From positions 1 through 32,871 of the IMG/VR virus record IMGVR_UViG_3300010430_000308: a DNA stretch of 32,871 nucleotides, one strand, 5' to 3'. A program made the position numbers and the translations under genes. The notes below the pieces were generated by a model. It ran no database searches. It was given only the letters and a program-made list of their open reading frames with translations, and was not told the DNA's origin. This document shows positions 22,955 through 30,955 of the stretch, one piece after another. The DNA is from a virus. Numbering within the stretch: position 1 is the first letter of the stretch; each line of letters begins with the position of its first letter.

Positions 22955-23816
22955 ATTTAACAGAAATTATAGGCTTTCAATTGATTTGAACGATGGGCAG
23001 GATGAAATTGTAATACAGCCGCCCATGACTATTGAGTTTAACATCTCGAGAGCGGCGAACGCTCAGATAAATCTTATGAATCTATCTATTTATAATTTAA
23101 AGGATTCCACGCGCCAAAGGATTTTTCAAGATAGATACAGAATAAAAGATTATAAGCGTGTCACTCTAGAGGCTGGCTATGGGGATGAATTGAATGTAAT
23201 TTATCAAGGAAGCATATACCAAGCCAGAAGCGTATTGAGCGGATCGGAAGTTAGAACGGACATAATCTCAAGGGATGGCGGTTTCGATTATCCAACAGCA
23301 CAAATAAACCAGACTTTTGAGGCCGGGACCACCCTTAAAGATGTTTTGGGGGGAATAATCGATACATTCCAATTCTTGAAACGTGGGGATATAGGCGGGG
23401 AAGATTATACGTTCCAACGTTCGGTAACGGTAGAGGGGAATTCATCGGAGCAATTGCGGAAATATAGTCGAGGAGATGCTTATACGGATTTGGAGAAAGT
23501 ATCCATCCTATCCCCTAATCAGATCACGAATGATCCTGTTTTCCTATTTAATTCGGACACAGGACTTTTAGAAACCCCGGAAAGAGAAGATAGCGTTTTA
23601 ACAATCACAACATTATTTGAGCCCCGCGTTAATATGGGACAAATTGTTGAAATTGAAAGCAGGGTCTCTCCTATTTACAACGGACAATATAAGGTGCAGG
23701 GCGTGACTCATTCTGGTACAATATCGGAAGGCGTTGGTGGAACGCTTATAAGTAAATTTAATTTATTCATAGGTACTCAGGTTTTCGGAAGGTTTAAAAA
23801 AGTTGGCTCAGAATAA
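22941..23816 (+). CDS. Baseplate hub protein
   Basis: Start is TTG at 22941, with GGGAGATAGAAG upstream, overlapping the preceding gene. The 291-residue protein is beta-rich, with IVIQPPMTIEFNISRAANAQ trimmed to its core MTIEFNISR, NLKDSTRQRIFQD, and a C-terminal YNGQYKVQGVTHSGTIS. It resembles the gp44-type hub ring of contractile tails. It sits directly upstream of the Gp138 spike gene, its expected partner. No lysozyme domain is seen. Confidence 0.8.
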   Translation: MPSIKFNRNYRLSIDLNDGQDEIVIQPPMTIEFNISRAANAQINLMNLSIYNLKDSTRQRIFQDRYRIKDYKRVTLEAGYGDELNVIYQGSIYQARSVLSGSEVRTDIISRDGGFDYPTAQINQTFEAGTTLKDVLGGIIDTFQFLKRGDIGGEDYTFQRSVTVEGNSSEQLRKYSRGDAYTDLEKVSILSPNQITNDPVFLFNSDTGLLETPEREDSVLTITTLFEPRVNMGQIVEIESRVSPIYNGQYKVQGVTHSGTISEGVGGTLISKFNLFIGTQVFGRFKKVGSE

Positions 23817-24531
23817 ACAAATAAACCCGCCGAATATGTCGGATATTTTGCAAAATCTTAAGGACGATGTTTTTAAGACGATGAATTGTATAAATATTGG
23901 TGTCATACAAAGCTTTGACGAATCAGACCAGACGGCGACTATTCGTCTCGCGTTAAAGCGCGTCCTGTCTATCTCAGAGGATGGCACAAGAGAAATACAA
24001 GAGCGTCCTATTTTAGTCAAATGCCCGGTCGTTACGTTATTTGGCGGCGCAACATTTATCAGTTTTCCAATATCAAAAGGGGATGAGTGCCTTGTTCTCT
24101 TTAATGATCGTGAGATTGATAATTGGTGGCATACGGGAGCCATTTCTACGCCGACAAGCCCTAGAACACATGATATAAGTGACGGAATAGCCCTTGTGGG
24201 CGTCCGTTCCTTGCAAAACTCTATACAAAATTATTTGACGAATGGGATCCGGTTATCTCACAGCATCGCTAAAATTGATATAACGCAAGATCAAATCGAT
24301 ACCGTGGCGAGTCTTTTTGTCCATACTGGGGATTTGCGCGTCACGCAAGATTTACGTATCGAGGGCGGTACGGAATTTGTTGGGAATGTCACGGGAGATT
24401 CAGGAGGGGTTATTAATTTAGGCTCTGATTTAACCCAGCAATCAGGGAAAGTTTTAAAGGCAGGAAACGGCGCTACGGGTAGCTTTACGAGCGTTACCGT
24501 GGCGGACGGGATCGTAACAGGCGGGACATAA
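23803..24531 (+). CDS. Gp138-type membrane-puncturing spike
   Basis: TTG start at 23803 overlaps the hub stop. The N-terminal domain (residues about 20-115) has the Gp138_N OB-fold pattern: CINIGVIQSFDESDQTATI, then ECLVLFNDREIDNWW. The rest is Gly/Thr/Asp-rich beta-helix likely to form a trimeric needle. It crosses the outer membrane at the start of infection. The extra tail after residue about 190 (GSDLTQQSGKVLKAGNGATG) looks like a fibre-derived cap. Confidence 0.85.
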   Translation: MAQNKQINPPNMSDILQNLKDDVFKTMNCINIGVIQSFDESDQTATIRLALKRVLSISEDGTREIQERPILVKCPVVTLFGGATFISFPISKGDECLVLFNDREIDNWWHTGAISTPTSPRTHDISDGIALVGVRSLQNSIQNYLTNGIRLSHSIAKIDITQDQIDTVASLFVHTGDLRVTQDLRIEGGTEFVGNVTGDSGGVINLGSDLTQQSGKVLKAGNGATGSFTSVTVADGIVTGGT

Positions 24532-24884
24532 TGAGATTCAGACAACTTGATTCGAGCGGTGACTTTCAATTTGGCAAGGGCAATAATGATATTGCTGTTC
24601 AAAATCGCGCAATAGGATTAAATATCAAAACTCGGATTTTATCATGGGTGGGGGATTGTTTTTTTGATACGCAGGCGGGTATTGATTGGATTAATCGAAT
24701 GGGTAGTAAAAACCAGCGTGATCTTTTGGAGTTGGATTTGAGGGGCATTATCTTGCGTAGCGAGGATGTAACGGGCATCCTTGAATTTAGCACTCAATTA
24801 AATAATCGAAATTTTACAGCCGATTATTCGGTCCAGACAATTTTCAGTAAAAGCTATACAGATAGCTTGGAGGTAACTTTATAA
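24531..24884 (+). CDS. Baseplate wedge protein (gp25/W-like)
   Basis: TAATG overlap with the spike gene. The 117-residue product has IKTRILSWVGDCFFDTQAG and a C-terminal pair of strands (FTADYSVQTIF), in keeping with gp25/gpW-type wedge subunits that sit between spike and J genes. It links the hub to the wedge. Position and size support the call. Confidence 0.8.
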   Translation: MRFRQLDSSGDFQFGKGNNDIAVQNRAIGLNIKTRILSWVGDCFFDTQAGIDWINRMGSKNQRDLLELDLRGIILRSEDVTGILEFSTQLNNRNFTADYSVQTIFSKSYTDSLEVTL

Positions 24885-26080
24885 TGCCAGATATTTTAGA
24901 CAAAGACGGTATCCAAGTTAAAAGCTTGACAGAAATTATCGCAGATTTGGAAGCTGGGTTTAAATCCATTTATGGAAACGATATCAATTTAGACCAAAAT
25001 TCCCCAGACGGGCAGATTATTAATATTTTTGCACAATCTGCGATTGATTTAAGGGAACTGGCTGTCACTATACATTCAAATATGGACCCCGATTTTGCCG
25101 TTGGACGTGTTTTAGATCAGCGTGTCGTTTATAACGGAATAGAACGTGCCGGGGGGACTTTCACAACACAACCCATAGATATAACGACTGATCGGACTGT
25201 AAGCCTGCAAGGTTTGGACGCCGCAGCGAATGACATAAACGGGACGGGATATACTGTCCAAGATGATGCAGGTAGTGAATTTATTTTAATTGATAGCGTT
25301 ATTTTAACCGCTGGGACAACAACGGTTAATTTCAGGGCAAGACAAATAGGCCGTGTCGAAACGATTGTTGGCACCATTAACACGCCCGTTACAATCGTTC
25401 TGGGGGTAACCGCAATAGATAATCCAAGTGCGGCCCTTGAGATTGGCCAAGACGAAGAAACAGACGCAGAGTTGCGGGCTCGGCGGCAGACATCCCCTGC
25501 CATAAATTCGAAGGGTTTTGTGGACGGCTTAAGAGCGGATTTGCTTAATCTTACAGGCGTGACCGATGCTAAAGTTTTCGAGAACGTGACGAATATCACC
25601 GATGCGGACGGGATACCACCTCATGCGATGTGGGCGATTGTCGAGGGCGGCGCGAATACTGAAATCGGCGATACTATATCAAAGAAAAAATCTATGGGCT
25701 CGAATATGAAGGGGGCGGAAACCGTAAATATTACAACAGATAGTGGGGCTATATTTGTTGCAAAATTTGATCGCCCACAAGCCGCGAACCTGTATATTCG
25801 TTTTGATATACAAACAACTATATTGGGCTCTGTTTTCAACCAACCAGCGATTAAGCAATCAATTGTTGACGCGCTTGATTTTAAAATTAATGATTTTACC
25901 GAAACCTCAGCGATCACTTGTATTGCAAAACAGGCTATCGATGATAACGGGGGCGGGGGTGTGCCTGTAAATGTTGAAGTATCGGACGATGATATAACAT
26001 ATGTAGATTTTCTGGCCTCCCCTACTCTTGATAGCCAGTGGGTAGTCGACACAACGCGCATAACGATTACGGAGCTATAA
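24884..26080 (+). CDS. Baseplate J-like wedge protein
   Basis: The 398-residue protein starts one base into the wedge gene stop and has Baseplate_J features: SLTEIIADLEAGFKSIYGND near the N-terminus, then ETDAELRARRQTSP with the typical acidic-basic helix, and LTGVTDAKVFENVTN. It forms the periphery of the contractile baseplate. The C-terminal 60 residues are mixed alpha/beta. It runs by TAATG into the DUF2612 gene. Confidence 0.9.
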   Translation: MPDILDKDGIQVKSLTEIIADLEAGFKSIYGNDINLDQNSPDGQIINIFAQSAIDLRELAVTIHSNMDPDFAVGRVLDQRVVYNGIERAGGTFTTQPIDITTDRTVSLQGLDAAANDINGTGYTVQDDAGSEFILIDSVILTAGTTTVNFRARQIGRVETIVGTINTPVTIVLGVTAIDNPSAALEIGQDEETDAELRARRQTSPAINSKGFVDGLRADLLNLTGVTDAKVFENVTNITDADGIPPHAMWAIVEGGANTEIGDTISKKKSMGSNMKGAETVNITTDSGAIFVAKFDRPQAANLYIRFDIQTTILGSVFNQPAIKQSIVDALDFKINDFTETSAITCIAKQAIDDNGGGGVPVNVEVSDDDITYVDFLASPTLDSQWVVDTTRITITEL

Positions 26081-26838
26081 TGGCGGCGGAAGACGATATA
26101 GCGGAATTCTTAGATTTTTACGAAAATCTTTTGATAATCCAATACCACGATAAGCCAAAGGCAAAGGCTACGATTCGCCTTTTGTCTGAAGAAATATTCG
26201 CTAGCGGGATTCTTTTAGATGTACAAGACGCGTTTAATCTTGATACTGCGGTAGGCGTCCAGCTTGATGTTATGGGTAAATATGCGGGCGTAGATAGATT
26301 CTTTTTCAGCGGGATAATTACAGATGATGTTTTTGGCTTTGCGGACGCGGTTTCTCCGGGGAGTGTATCTTCGAATATAATCGGCTTTGATGATGCCGAT
26401 GCTCCCGATAAAGACGGATTGTTTTGGGACGCCGAAAATATCGTTGGAAGTGATTTAAAATTAAATGACGATGCCTTTCGTGCTTTGATTAAATTAAAAA
26501 TTGCACAAAACAACTCCACCCATGATATTGTAAATATTACAGAGCTTTTGATACAAAGCTTTGGTTCTGATGTTATTGTCGTGGATAATTACGATATGAC
26601 TATGACATATCTATTTTCGAATATATCAGATCAATTAATACAGGCTGCAATAGATAAGAAGGTATTGCCGCGCCCGATAGGAGTCGGCACACAGTCTATT
26701 CTCGGTACTGAATTTTTTGGCTTTGCTGACGCGACAAGACTTGGTTCAATCGCTGGATTTGTCAACGGTTTTAACGACGCGGTTAGCGGTTTTACAAAAA
26801 TAGGTGGATTTTTAGACGCAAACAATGATATTCTTTAA
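26080..26838 (+). CDS. DUF2612-like baseplate/tail protein
   Basis: ATG 26080 (TAATG overlap) is preferred over a longer frame from 26038. The protein begins with acidic helix and FLDFYENLLIIQYHDKPKAK, a DUF2612 hallmark, and sits after J where tail protein I-type subunits are found. It has two copies of a GFADA/GF-DA motif: FGFADAVSPGSVSSNIIGF at about residues 83-101 and FGFADATRLGSIAGFVNGF at about 213-231. It likely joins baseplate and fibres. Confidence 0.8.
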   Translation: MAAEDDIAEFLDFYENLLIIQYHDKPKAKATIRLLSEEIFASGILLDVQDAFNLDTAVGVQLDVMGKYAGVDRFFFSGIITDDVFGFADAVSPGSVSSNIIGFDDADAPDKDGLFWDAENIVGSDLKLNDDAFRALIKLKIAQNNSTHDIVNITELLIQSFGSDVIVVDNYDMTMTYLFSNISDQLIQAAIDKKVLPRPIGVGTQSILGTEFFGFADATRLGSIAGFVNGFNDAVSGFTKIGGFLDANNDIL

Positions 26839-26858
26839 CGCAAACAAGGGCATAAGCA

Positions 26859-27899
26859 ATGGCGAAGATTAATAGAAAAACACAAAAAATTTATGGCTCC
26901 TCCGCTGGAGCTACTGGAATTACTGAATTTGGTAGTCCGGCTGGCGGAACTCCGGCTTATTCTACAGACTTGGACGCTATCCAAACAACAGAGTGGTTGA
27001 CCGGGTGGGCGGCTGCGGCGTTGGCGGGAAGCGAAATTCCTACTTTCCAAGATTTTAATGCTATTCATTTTGTTTTTGCAAATCAGATTGCATATACTCT
27101 GCAAGAGGGAATCCCTGAATTTGATATTGCAACAGAATACCACCAAAACAGTATTGTTAAAAAAACTGGGACATATGAGCTTTACGGGAGTTTGGTAAAC
27201 ACAAACACCGGGAATGCCCTACCTTCGCGTGCGACAGACGCGTTCTGGCAATATCTAGGGGCAATTGGTGAAAGCCAAACATTCATTTTTGATGATACTG
27301 GCCTCGCGAATGATTATGATTTAAATATCGCAGGCGGCCTTGGCAATCCAGCTCAGTATTTTGACGGGTTGACGGTTCTGTTTAAGGCCTCGAACGCTTC
27401 GAGTGCGGCAAGTGTTTTATCAATCGGTGCTTTAGCGGATAAAAGCTTAACGCTTCCAGACGGAAGCGCAATTTCAACTGAGATTGTTTCTGGCGAGTAT
27501 GTGGAGGCCGTTTACAGGTCTTTCCCGGATCGTTTCGAAATTACAAACGTAACGGCCGCGGGCGCACAAACTTTTGATTCTGGGGCCCAAACGATAACGG
27601 CGGGTGGGGCACTTGTTTTAGCTCACGGTCTAACTGCTTCACCAGATTTTATCCAGCCATATTTACAAAATGTAAATGCTGACGATGGATACTCTCCGGG
27701 TGAGATTCTATTTTTTAATTCCACAGGTTCCGGAAATGTATTAAACAGAGGATTATCAGTCGTTCCTGACGCAACAAATCTAAATATAAGGTTCGGTTCT
27801 GCTACAGAGCCTTTTGAGATTATTGATAAGGCTACAGGGGTTTTCCGAACGATTACTCCGGCAAATTGGGATTTCGGAATACGTGCATTTAAACTTTAA
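26859..27899 (+). CDS. Tail fibre protein
   Basis: The 346-residue protein follows the baseplate genes. Its N-terminal region is Gly/Thr-rich. Residues about 86-134 have EYHQNSIVKKTGTYELYGS and ATDAFWQYLG, the aromatic spacing of small carbohydrate-binding modules. A C-terminal beta-rich region starts at about 240 (AQTFDSGAQTITAGGALVL) and ends DFGIRAFKL. It is the best candidate for receptor binding. A fibre-associated protein follows. Confidence 0.8.
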   Translation: MAKINRKTQKIYGSSAGATGITEFGSPAGGTPAYSTDLDAIQTTEWLTGWAAAALAGSEIPTFQDFNAIHFVFANQIAYTLQEGIPEFDIATEYHQNSIVKKTGTYELYGSLVNTNTGNALPSRATDAFWQYLGAIGESQTFIFDDTGLANDYDLNIAGGLGNPAQYFDGLTVLFKASNASSAASVLSIGALADKSLTLPDGSAISTEIVSGEYVEAVYRSFPDRFEITNVTAAGAQTFDSGAQTITAGGALVLAHGLTASPDFIQPYLQNVNADDGYSPGEILFFNSTGSGNVLNRGLSVVPDATNLNIRFGSATEPFEIIDKATGVFRTITPANWDFGIRAFKL

Positions 27900-27912
27900 G
27901 GATTCGGAAGAT

Positions 27913-28248
27913 ATGAAAACAAAATTTTATGTTGATAAATTAGGTAATTATATAGGAGGTTTCTATGGGGCAGAGCCGCCTAAAGATTCTGTAGAAGTAG
28001 GAGAGCCCCCTATTGACTCAAAGCAAAAATGGGATGGTAAGGCATGGGGCCCGATTCCTTTGAGTTGGGAGGATATCCGAATAAAAAGAGATGACTTGCT
28101 GTCAAAGTCGGATTGGTCCGTTCTTGTCGATGCGCCCTTAACGTCCGCAAAAAAGACAAAATGGAAAGAGTACCGTTCTGCGCTTAGAAATATTCCTCAA
28201 GATTTCCAGAATGTCAAAGATGTTGCTTTCCCAGAAATTCCCGCATAA
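27913..28248 (+). CDS. Tail fibre-associated/assembly protein (Phage_tail_APC-like)
   Basis: ATG 27913 is preferred over an earlier in-frame start inside the fibre gene, as GGAAGAT precedes it. The 111-residue product ends with the well-known layout RDDLLSKSDWSVLVDAPL, then KEYRSALRNIPQDF and FPEIPA, which matches the Phage_tail_APC (PF16778) group found after fibre genes. It probably helps fold or attach the fibre. Confidence 0.85.
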   Translation: MKTKFYVDKLGNYIGGFYGAEPPKDSVEVGEPPIDSKQKWDGKAWGPIPLSWEDIRIKRDDLLSKSDWSVLVDAPLTSAKKTKWKEYRSALRNIPQDFQNVKDVAFPEIPA

Positions 28249-28256
28249 GATGCAAT

Positions 28257-28619
28257 ATGACTGTTCAACAAAAAGAAAGTCGCGGAATACTCGAAAGACA
28301 CTTCCAGAGCGGGATATTGACACTCTTACTCGCTCTTGTGGCATGGGGGACATCAAGCATATCTTATCAAAGCACAGAGATAGCACTCCTTAAGTTGACA
28401 GTAGCGAATTTAACATCTACCCTTGACAAATTAGCGGATCAGCCTTTTTTATCAAGAGATGATTTTTCAACTGAAATGAAAATTTATAACAATCGACTGG
28501 ACCTTGCGGAGCTTGACCAAAAAAAAATAAACAATACATTATCAGAAATAGACAACCGAATACGCCGGATAGAAACATATCGAATGTTTTTGGAGCATAA
28601 AAGAACACCAGAAAATTAA
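28257..28619 (+). CDS. Membrane-anchored coiled-coil protein of lysis cassette
   Basis: The 120-residue protein has one hydrophobic helix (GILTLLLALVAWGTSSI, about residues 18-35) and a long coiled coil after it, ending in a charged tail. It sits first in the lysis cassette. An XhlA-like holin partner, antiholin or i-spanin-type protein is possible; a separate spanin pair lies downstream. No motif decides between these. Confidence 0.65.
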   Translation: MTVQQKESRGILERHFQSGILTLLLALVAWGTSSISYQSTEIALLKLTVANLTSTLDKLADQPFLSRDDFSTEMKIYNNRLDLAELDQKKINNTLSEIDNRIRRIETYRMFLEHKRTPEN

Positions 28620-28633
28620 AAAAGAGAGGCAAC

Positions 28634-29116
28634 ATGATAGACCCGAAACAATTTCACGATCACGTCATCGAGCCCGCCTTAATCCATTTCTCAAAAACCT
28701 ACAAGCCATCAATCAATACGCTTGCCGCGCGCCGCATTCTTCTTGGCACTGCGCTTTGTGAGAGTAATTTGACGTATCTAAAGCAATTAGGCGGCGGCCC
28801 GGCGCTTGGCTTATATCAAATGGAACCGGATACGCATGACGATATATGGCGTAATTACGTGAATTACAGAGATCATTTACATGAGGCTTTAATCGGATTC
28901 GGGCAAATGAGCGATGGCATGATATCTGATCTGTCATATGCGACCGTGATGGCAAGAATGCAGTACTGGCGCGTAAAAGAGGAACTCCCTGATGCTAACG
29001 ACGCCCCCGGACTTGCTATGTATTACAAAAGACATTACAATACAGACTTAGGAAAGGCAGACGTTATAGACGCACTGCCAAATTTTCAAACTGCTATTGA
29101 GATTATACAGGAGTGA
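28634..29116 (+). CDS. Lytic transglycosylase endolysin
   Basis: The 160-residue protein has the SLT-type active-site layout: GTALCESNLTYL with catalytic Glu43, then GPALGLYQMEP (GxxLYQM) where the family has G-L-x-Q-x. It cleaves peptidoglycan glycan chains. It has no signal peptide, so it needs the holin to cross the membrane. Its position between the coiled-coil and holin genes confirms a lysis role. AAGAGAGG precedes the ATG. Confidence 0.85.
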   Translation: MIDPKQFHDHVIEPALIHFSKTYKPSINTLAARRILLGTALCESNLTYLKQLGGGPALGLYQMEPDTHDDIWRNYVNYRDHLHEALIGFGQMSDGMISDLSYATVMARMQYWRVKEELPDANDAPGLAMYYKRHYNTDLGKADVIDALPNFQTAIEIIQE

Positions 29117-29121
29117 TCAAA

Positions 29122-29331
29122 ATGGAATCAAAGAATTTTTTAACATCAAAGACAATTATAGGAATTGTTGTTGCTGGCCTTGCTCTAGTTGGCAATAAAT
29201 ACATGGGACTTGATATCACTGGCGGAATGGAATCTGAGCTATCAGGGCTTGTTACAGACGTTATAGGGATGTGTGGGCTGGCCTTTGCTTTGTTCGGACG
29301 CATCGTAGCAACAAAGAAGGTCAAGCTTTAA
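29122..29331 (+). CDS. Holin-like protein
   Basis: ATG 29122 has AGGAG (29109-29113) at good distance; a GTG at 29113 is the alternative. The 69-residue product has two hydrophobic helices (IIGIVVAGLALVGNKYMG and VTDVIGMCGLAFALFGR) and a basic C-terminal KKVKL, the general build of small class II-type holins. It follows the endolysin, which supports the call. Confidence 0.7.
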   Translation: MESKNFLTSKTIIGIVVAGLALVGNKYMGLDITGGMESELSGLVTDVIGMCGLAFALFGRIVATKKVKL

Positions 29332-29336
29332 GGTTT

Positions 29337-29507
29337 ATGAAGTGCTCTCGCGAATTAAAAAATATGATCTCAAAGGGCAAAAGATATTACGCTAAGAAAA
29401 AAACGTCATTTAACGGCGTTCTCCCATCGGAATTTTTTGACGGTGTAAGAATCAATAAACTTTGTGAAAACAAAAAGAAATATAATCATGATACTCGCAT
29501 GGATTAA
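29337..29507 (+). CDS. Small basic hypothetical protein (56 aa)
   Basis: ATG 29337 is preceded by AAGG and lies 5 bases after the holin stop. The 56-residue product is strongly basic (Lys-rich, KGKRYYAKKKTSF) with two Cys and no membrane segment. No family is recognised. Its 3' end overlaps the i-spanin start by 20 bases, fitting the packed lysis cassette. Confidence 0.5.
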   Translation: MKCSRELKNMISKGKRYYAKKKTSFNGVLPSEFFDGVRINKLCENKKKYNHDTRMD

Positions 29508-29682
29508 TTCGATTTTAAAGGTGGTGGGGCTTGCCCTGCCATTTTTTCTAGGTAGACAGTCCCAAAAACTGAAACAATCATCACAGGAGGCGGAGAATGC
29601 GGAAAAGGATGCTTCTAAATGGGCTAATCGCCCTCGTTCTTATGGCGATGCTGCTAAGCGGCTGCGCGACAAAATCAAATAA
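29488..29682 (+). CDS. i-spanin-like membrane protein
   Basis: From ATG 29488 the 64-residue product has an N-terminal hydrophobic helix (AWINSILKVVGLALPFFLG) and a charged periplasmic segment with RPRSYGDAAKRLRD at its end. It overlaps an out-of-frame lipoprotein gene (29597), the arrangement of Rz/Rz1 spanins. It is shorter than a classical Rz, so the role is inferred from architecture. Confidence 0.6.
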   Translation: MILAWINSILKVVGLALPFFLGRQSQKLKQSSQEAENAEKDASKWANRPRSYGDAAKRLRDKIK

Positions 29683-29836
29683 CATTATCTTGCCCGATTA
29701 CAGCGATGCGCATTATTTATGTGTCGCCGATGCGCTGGACAAGTACCAGATCGCAATTGAGTCGAACACACAACCTCCAGAGATGAACAAGTGCGTAGCT
29801 GATACGCTAGTGGACTGGGTTGTAATTACTGAGTAA
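29597..29836 (+). CDS. o-spanin lipoprotein (Rz1-like)
   Basis: AGGAGG precedes ATG 29597, which lies in another frame inside the i-spanin gene. The product has a basic start, a hydrophobic signal (LLNGLIALVLMAMLLSGC) and the lipobox LLSGC with acylated Cys23, giving a mature lipoprotein of 57 residues. The +2 residue is Ala, compatible with outer-membrane sorting. With the i-spanin it would fuse inner and outer membrane in the last step of lysis. Confidence 0.75.
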   Translation: MRKRMLLNGLIALVLMAMLLSGCATKSNNIILPDYSDAHYLCVADALDKYQIAIESNTQPPEMNKCVADTLVDWVVITE

Positions 29837-29848
29837 TGAGATAAAAAA

Positions 29849-29882
29849 AGGCCGCGCGTAAACGGAGGTAAACGCGCGGCCT
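29849..29882 (-). terminator. Strong GC hairpin terminator between convergent blocks
   Basis: AGGCCGCGCGT (29849-29859) and ACGCGCGGCCT (29872-29882) form a perfect 11-bp stem with a 12-base loop. Read on the - strand the stem is followed by a run of seven T (from A 29843-29849), so it is an intrinsic terminator for leftward transcripts. On the + strand it has no downstream U-tract but may still slow readthrough from the lysis genes. Confidence 0.85.
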
Positions 29883-30032
29883 AAACTCATAATGCGTAAA
29901 AATTAATATTGCACTATTAATTAATACTAATTTATATTTTTAAAACTTACTTTAACAAAGAATATCCCGGGTAAAATAGAATAAACCCGAATAAACACTA
30001 TACACGTAACTCAGAAATACGCAACAAAAAAA
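29883..30032. other. AT-rich intergenic stretch
   Basis: About 150 bases without a gene between the terminator and the small - strand gene. It holds AT-rich palindromic bits (TTAATTAA), a short inverted repeat CGGGT (29968-29972)/ACCCG (29985-29989), and two copies of GAATAAAC about 10 bases apart. No convincing promoter is seen. Confidence 0.5.
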
Positions 30033-30209
30033 TCAATATTTCGATATTTTTATATCAACAACGCTTTTAAGTGATCGCAGCATATCGATTTTATCTTTGA
30101 ATGCTTTTGGATGCCCGCCATTCGCTTTTATTTGACTTAGCAATTCCTCTTTACGCCCACTTTCATAGGTTATGACTGCTTTTATGTTTTTTACTTTGAA
30201 TAGACTCAT
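30033..30209 (-). CDS. Small basic hypothetical protein (58 aa)
   Basis: On the - strand ATG (30207-30209) overlaps the stop of the preceding gene as ATGA, the coupling used throughout this phage. The 58-residue product starts MSLFKVKNIKAVITYESG and ends in VVDIKISKY; it is basic and beta-alpha mixed. A weak AT-only hairpin with an A-run on + (30026-30050) lies at its end. It is the last gene of the leftward block. Function unknown. Confidence 0.6.
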   Translation of the reverse strand: MSLFKVKNIKAVITYESGRKEELLSQIKANGGHPKAFKDKIDMLRSLKSVVDIKISKY

Positions 30210-30502
30210 ATTGTCTCAAGCAATCGTGATATTGCATCTTCACCTAGATGCTTATCGATAATATCATTTATAGCTTTCGGGTTGCTATTTACAGCAAGCT
30301 CGGTCTTTAATTCTGATACATTTTCACTGATCGAATCCTCTACTGACGAAACTTCCATAACCCAGATACCATAAATATCAGCGTTAATTTCATTTTCAAG
30401 TTCGTTATTTTCCTCCGTAAGCTTTTTAATATCCTCGATTAACCCAAGCGCACGCTCATCGCCCAGTTTTCTGTAATGTAATTCGTGATCTAATAAATCC
30501 AT
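30206..30502 (-). CDS. Hypothetical acidic protein (98 aa)
   Basis: AAGGAGA precedes the ATG on the - strand. The 98-residue product is acidic and helical with a likely coiled coil (KKLTEENNELENEINAD, about residues 26-43), and a C-terminal region with IDKHLGEDAISRLLETI. It lies directly downstream of the SSB gene, so it may belong to the replication block. No family is recognised. Confidence 0.65.
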   Translation of the reverse strand: MDLLDHELHYRKLGDERALGLIEDIKKLTEENNELENEINADIYGIWVMEVSSVEDSISENVSELKTELAVNSNPKAINDIIDKHLGEDAISRLLETI

Positions 30503-30516
30503 AACTTTTCTCCTTT

Positions 30517-30954
30517 TTAAAATGGCATTTCGTCCTCAAGATCATCCATGGCCTGAGCCGGTGCTTGGCTAGAAGGATCCGATGCTTGATTTGATTGTGA
30601 CTGTGGCGAGCTTTCCTTTTCAATAGTGAATATATCACCACGAAACGGCTTTAAAACGATTTCAGTCGAATATTTCTTTTCTCCGTTCTGCTCCCAAGTT
30701 CTAGTTTTTAACTGCCCCGTGAGACAAACCCTATCGCCCTTTGAAAGCTTTTTACAGCGGGTGATTAGGTGCTGGTTAAACACAGACACCTTGTGCCATT
30801 CTGTTTCATTTTTCCATTCGCCTGTGTTTTTGTCTTTCCAGCCTTCTGAAGTCGCCACACTGAGATTACAGACTTCATCACCCGATTGCATGCTCCTGAT
30901 ATCAGGGTCTTTGCCAAGGCGGCCTAGCAGCCTAACTTCGTTTAATGTTTGCAT
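30517..30954 (-). CDS. ssb: Single-stranded DNA-binding protein
   Basis: The 145-residue protein starts with the SSB OB-fold text NEVRLLGRLGKDPDIR, then WKNETEWHKVSVFN and GDRVCLTGQLKTRTW. It is followed by a Ser/Gln/Pro-rich linker and an acidic tip DDLEDEMPF, close to the canonical DDDIPF that binds partners. It coats single strands during replication and recombination. Its ribosome site GGGAG lies inside the end of the preceding gene. Length is shorter than many host SSBs because the linker is short. Confidence 0.95.
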   Translation of the reverse strand: MQTLNEVRLLGRLGKDPDIRSMQSGDEVCNLSVATSEGWKDKNTGEWKNETEWHKVSVFNQHLITRCKKLSKGDRVCLTGQLKTRTWEQNGEKKYSTEIVLKPFRGDIFTIEKESSPQSQSNQASDPSSQAPAQAMDDLEDEMPF

Positions 30955-30955
30955 A

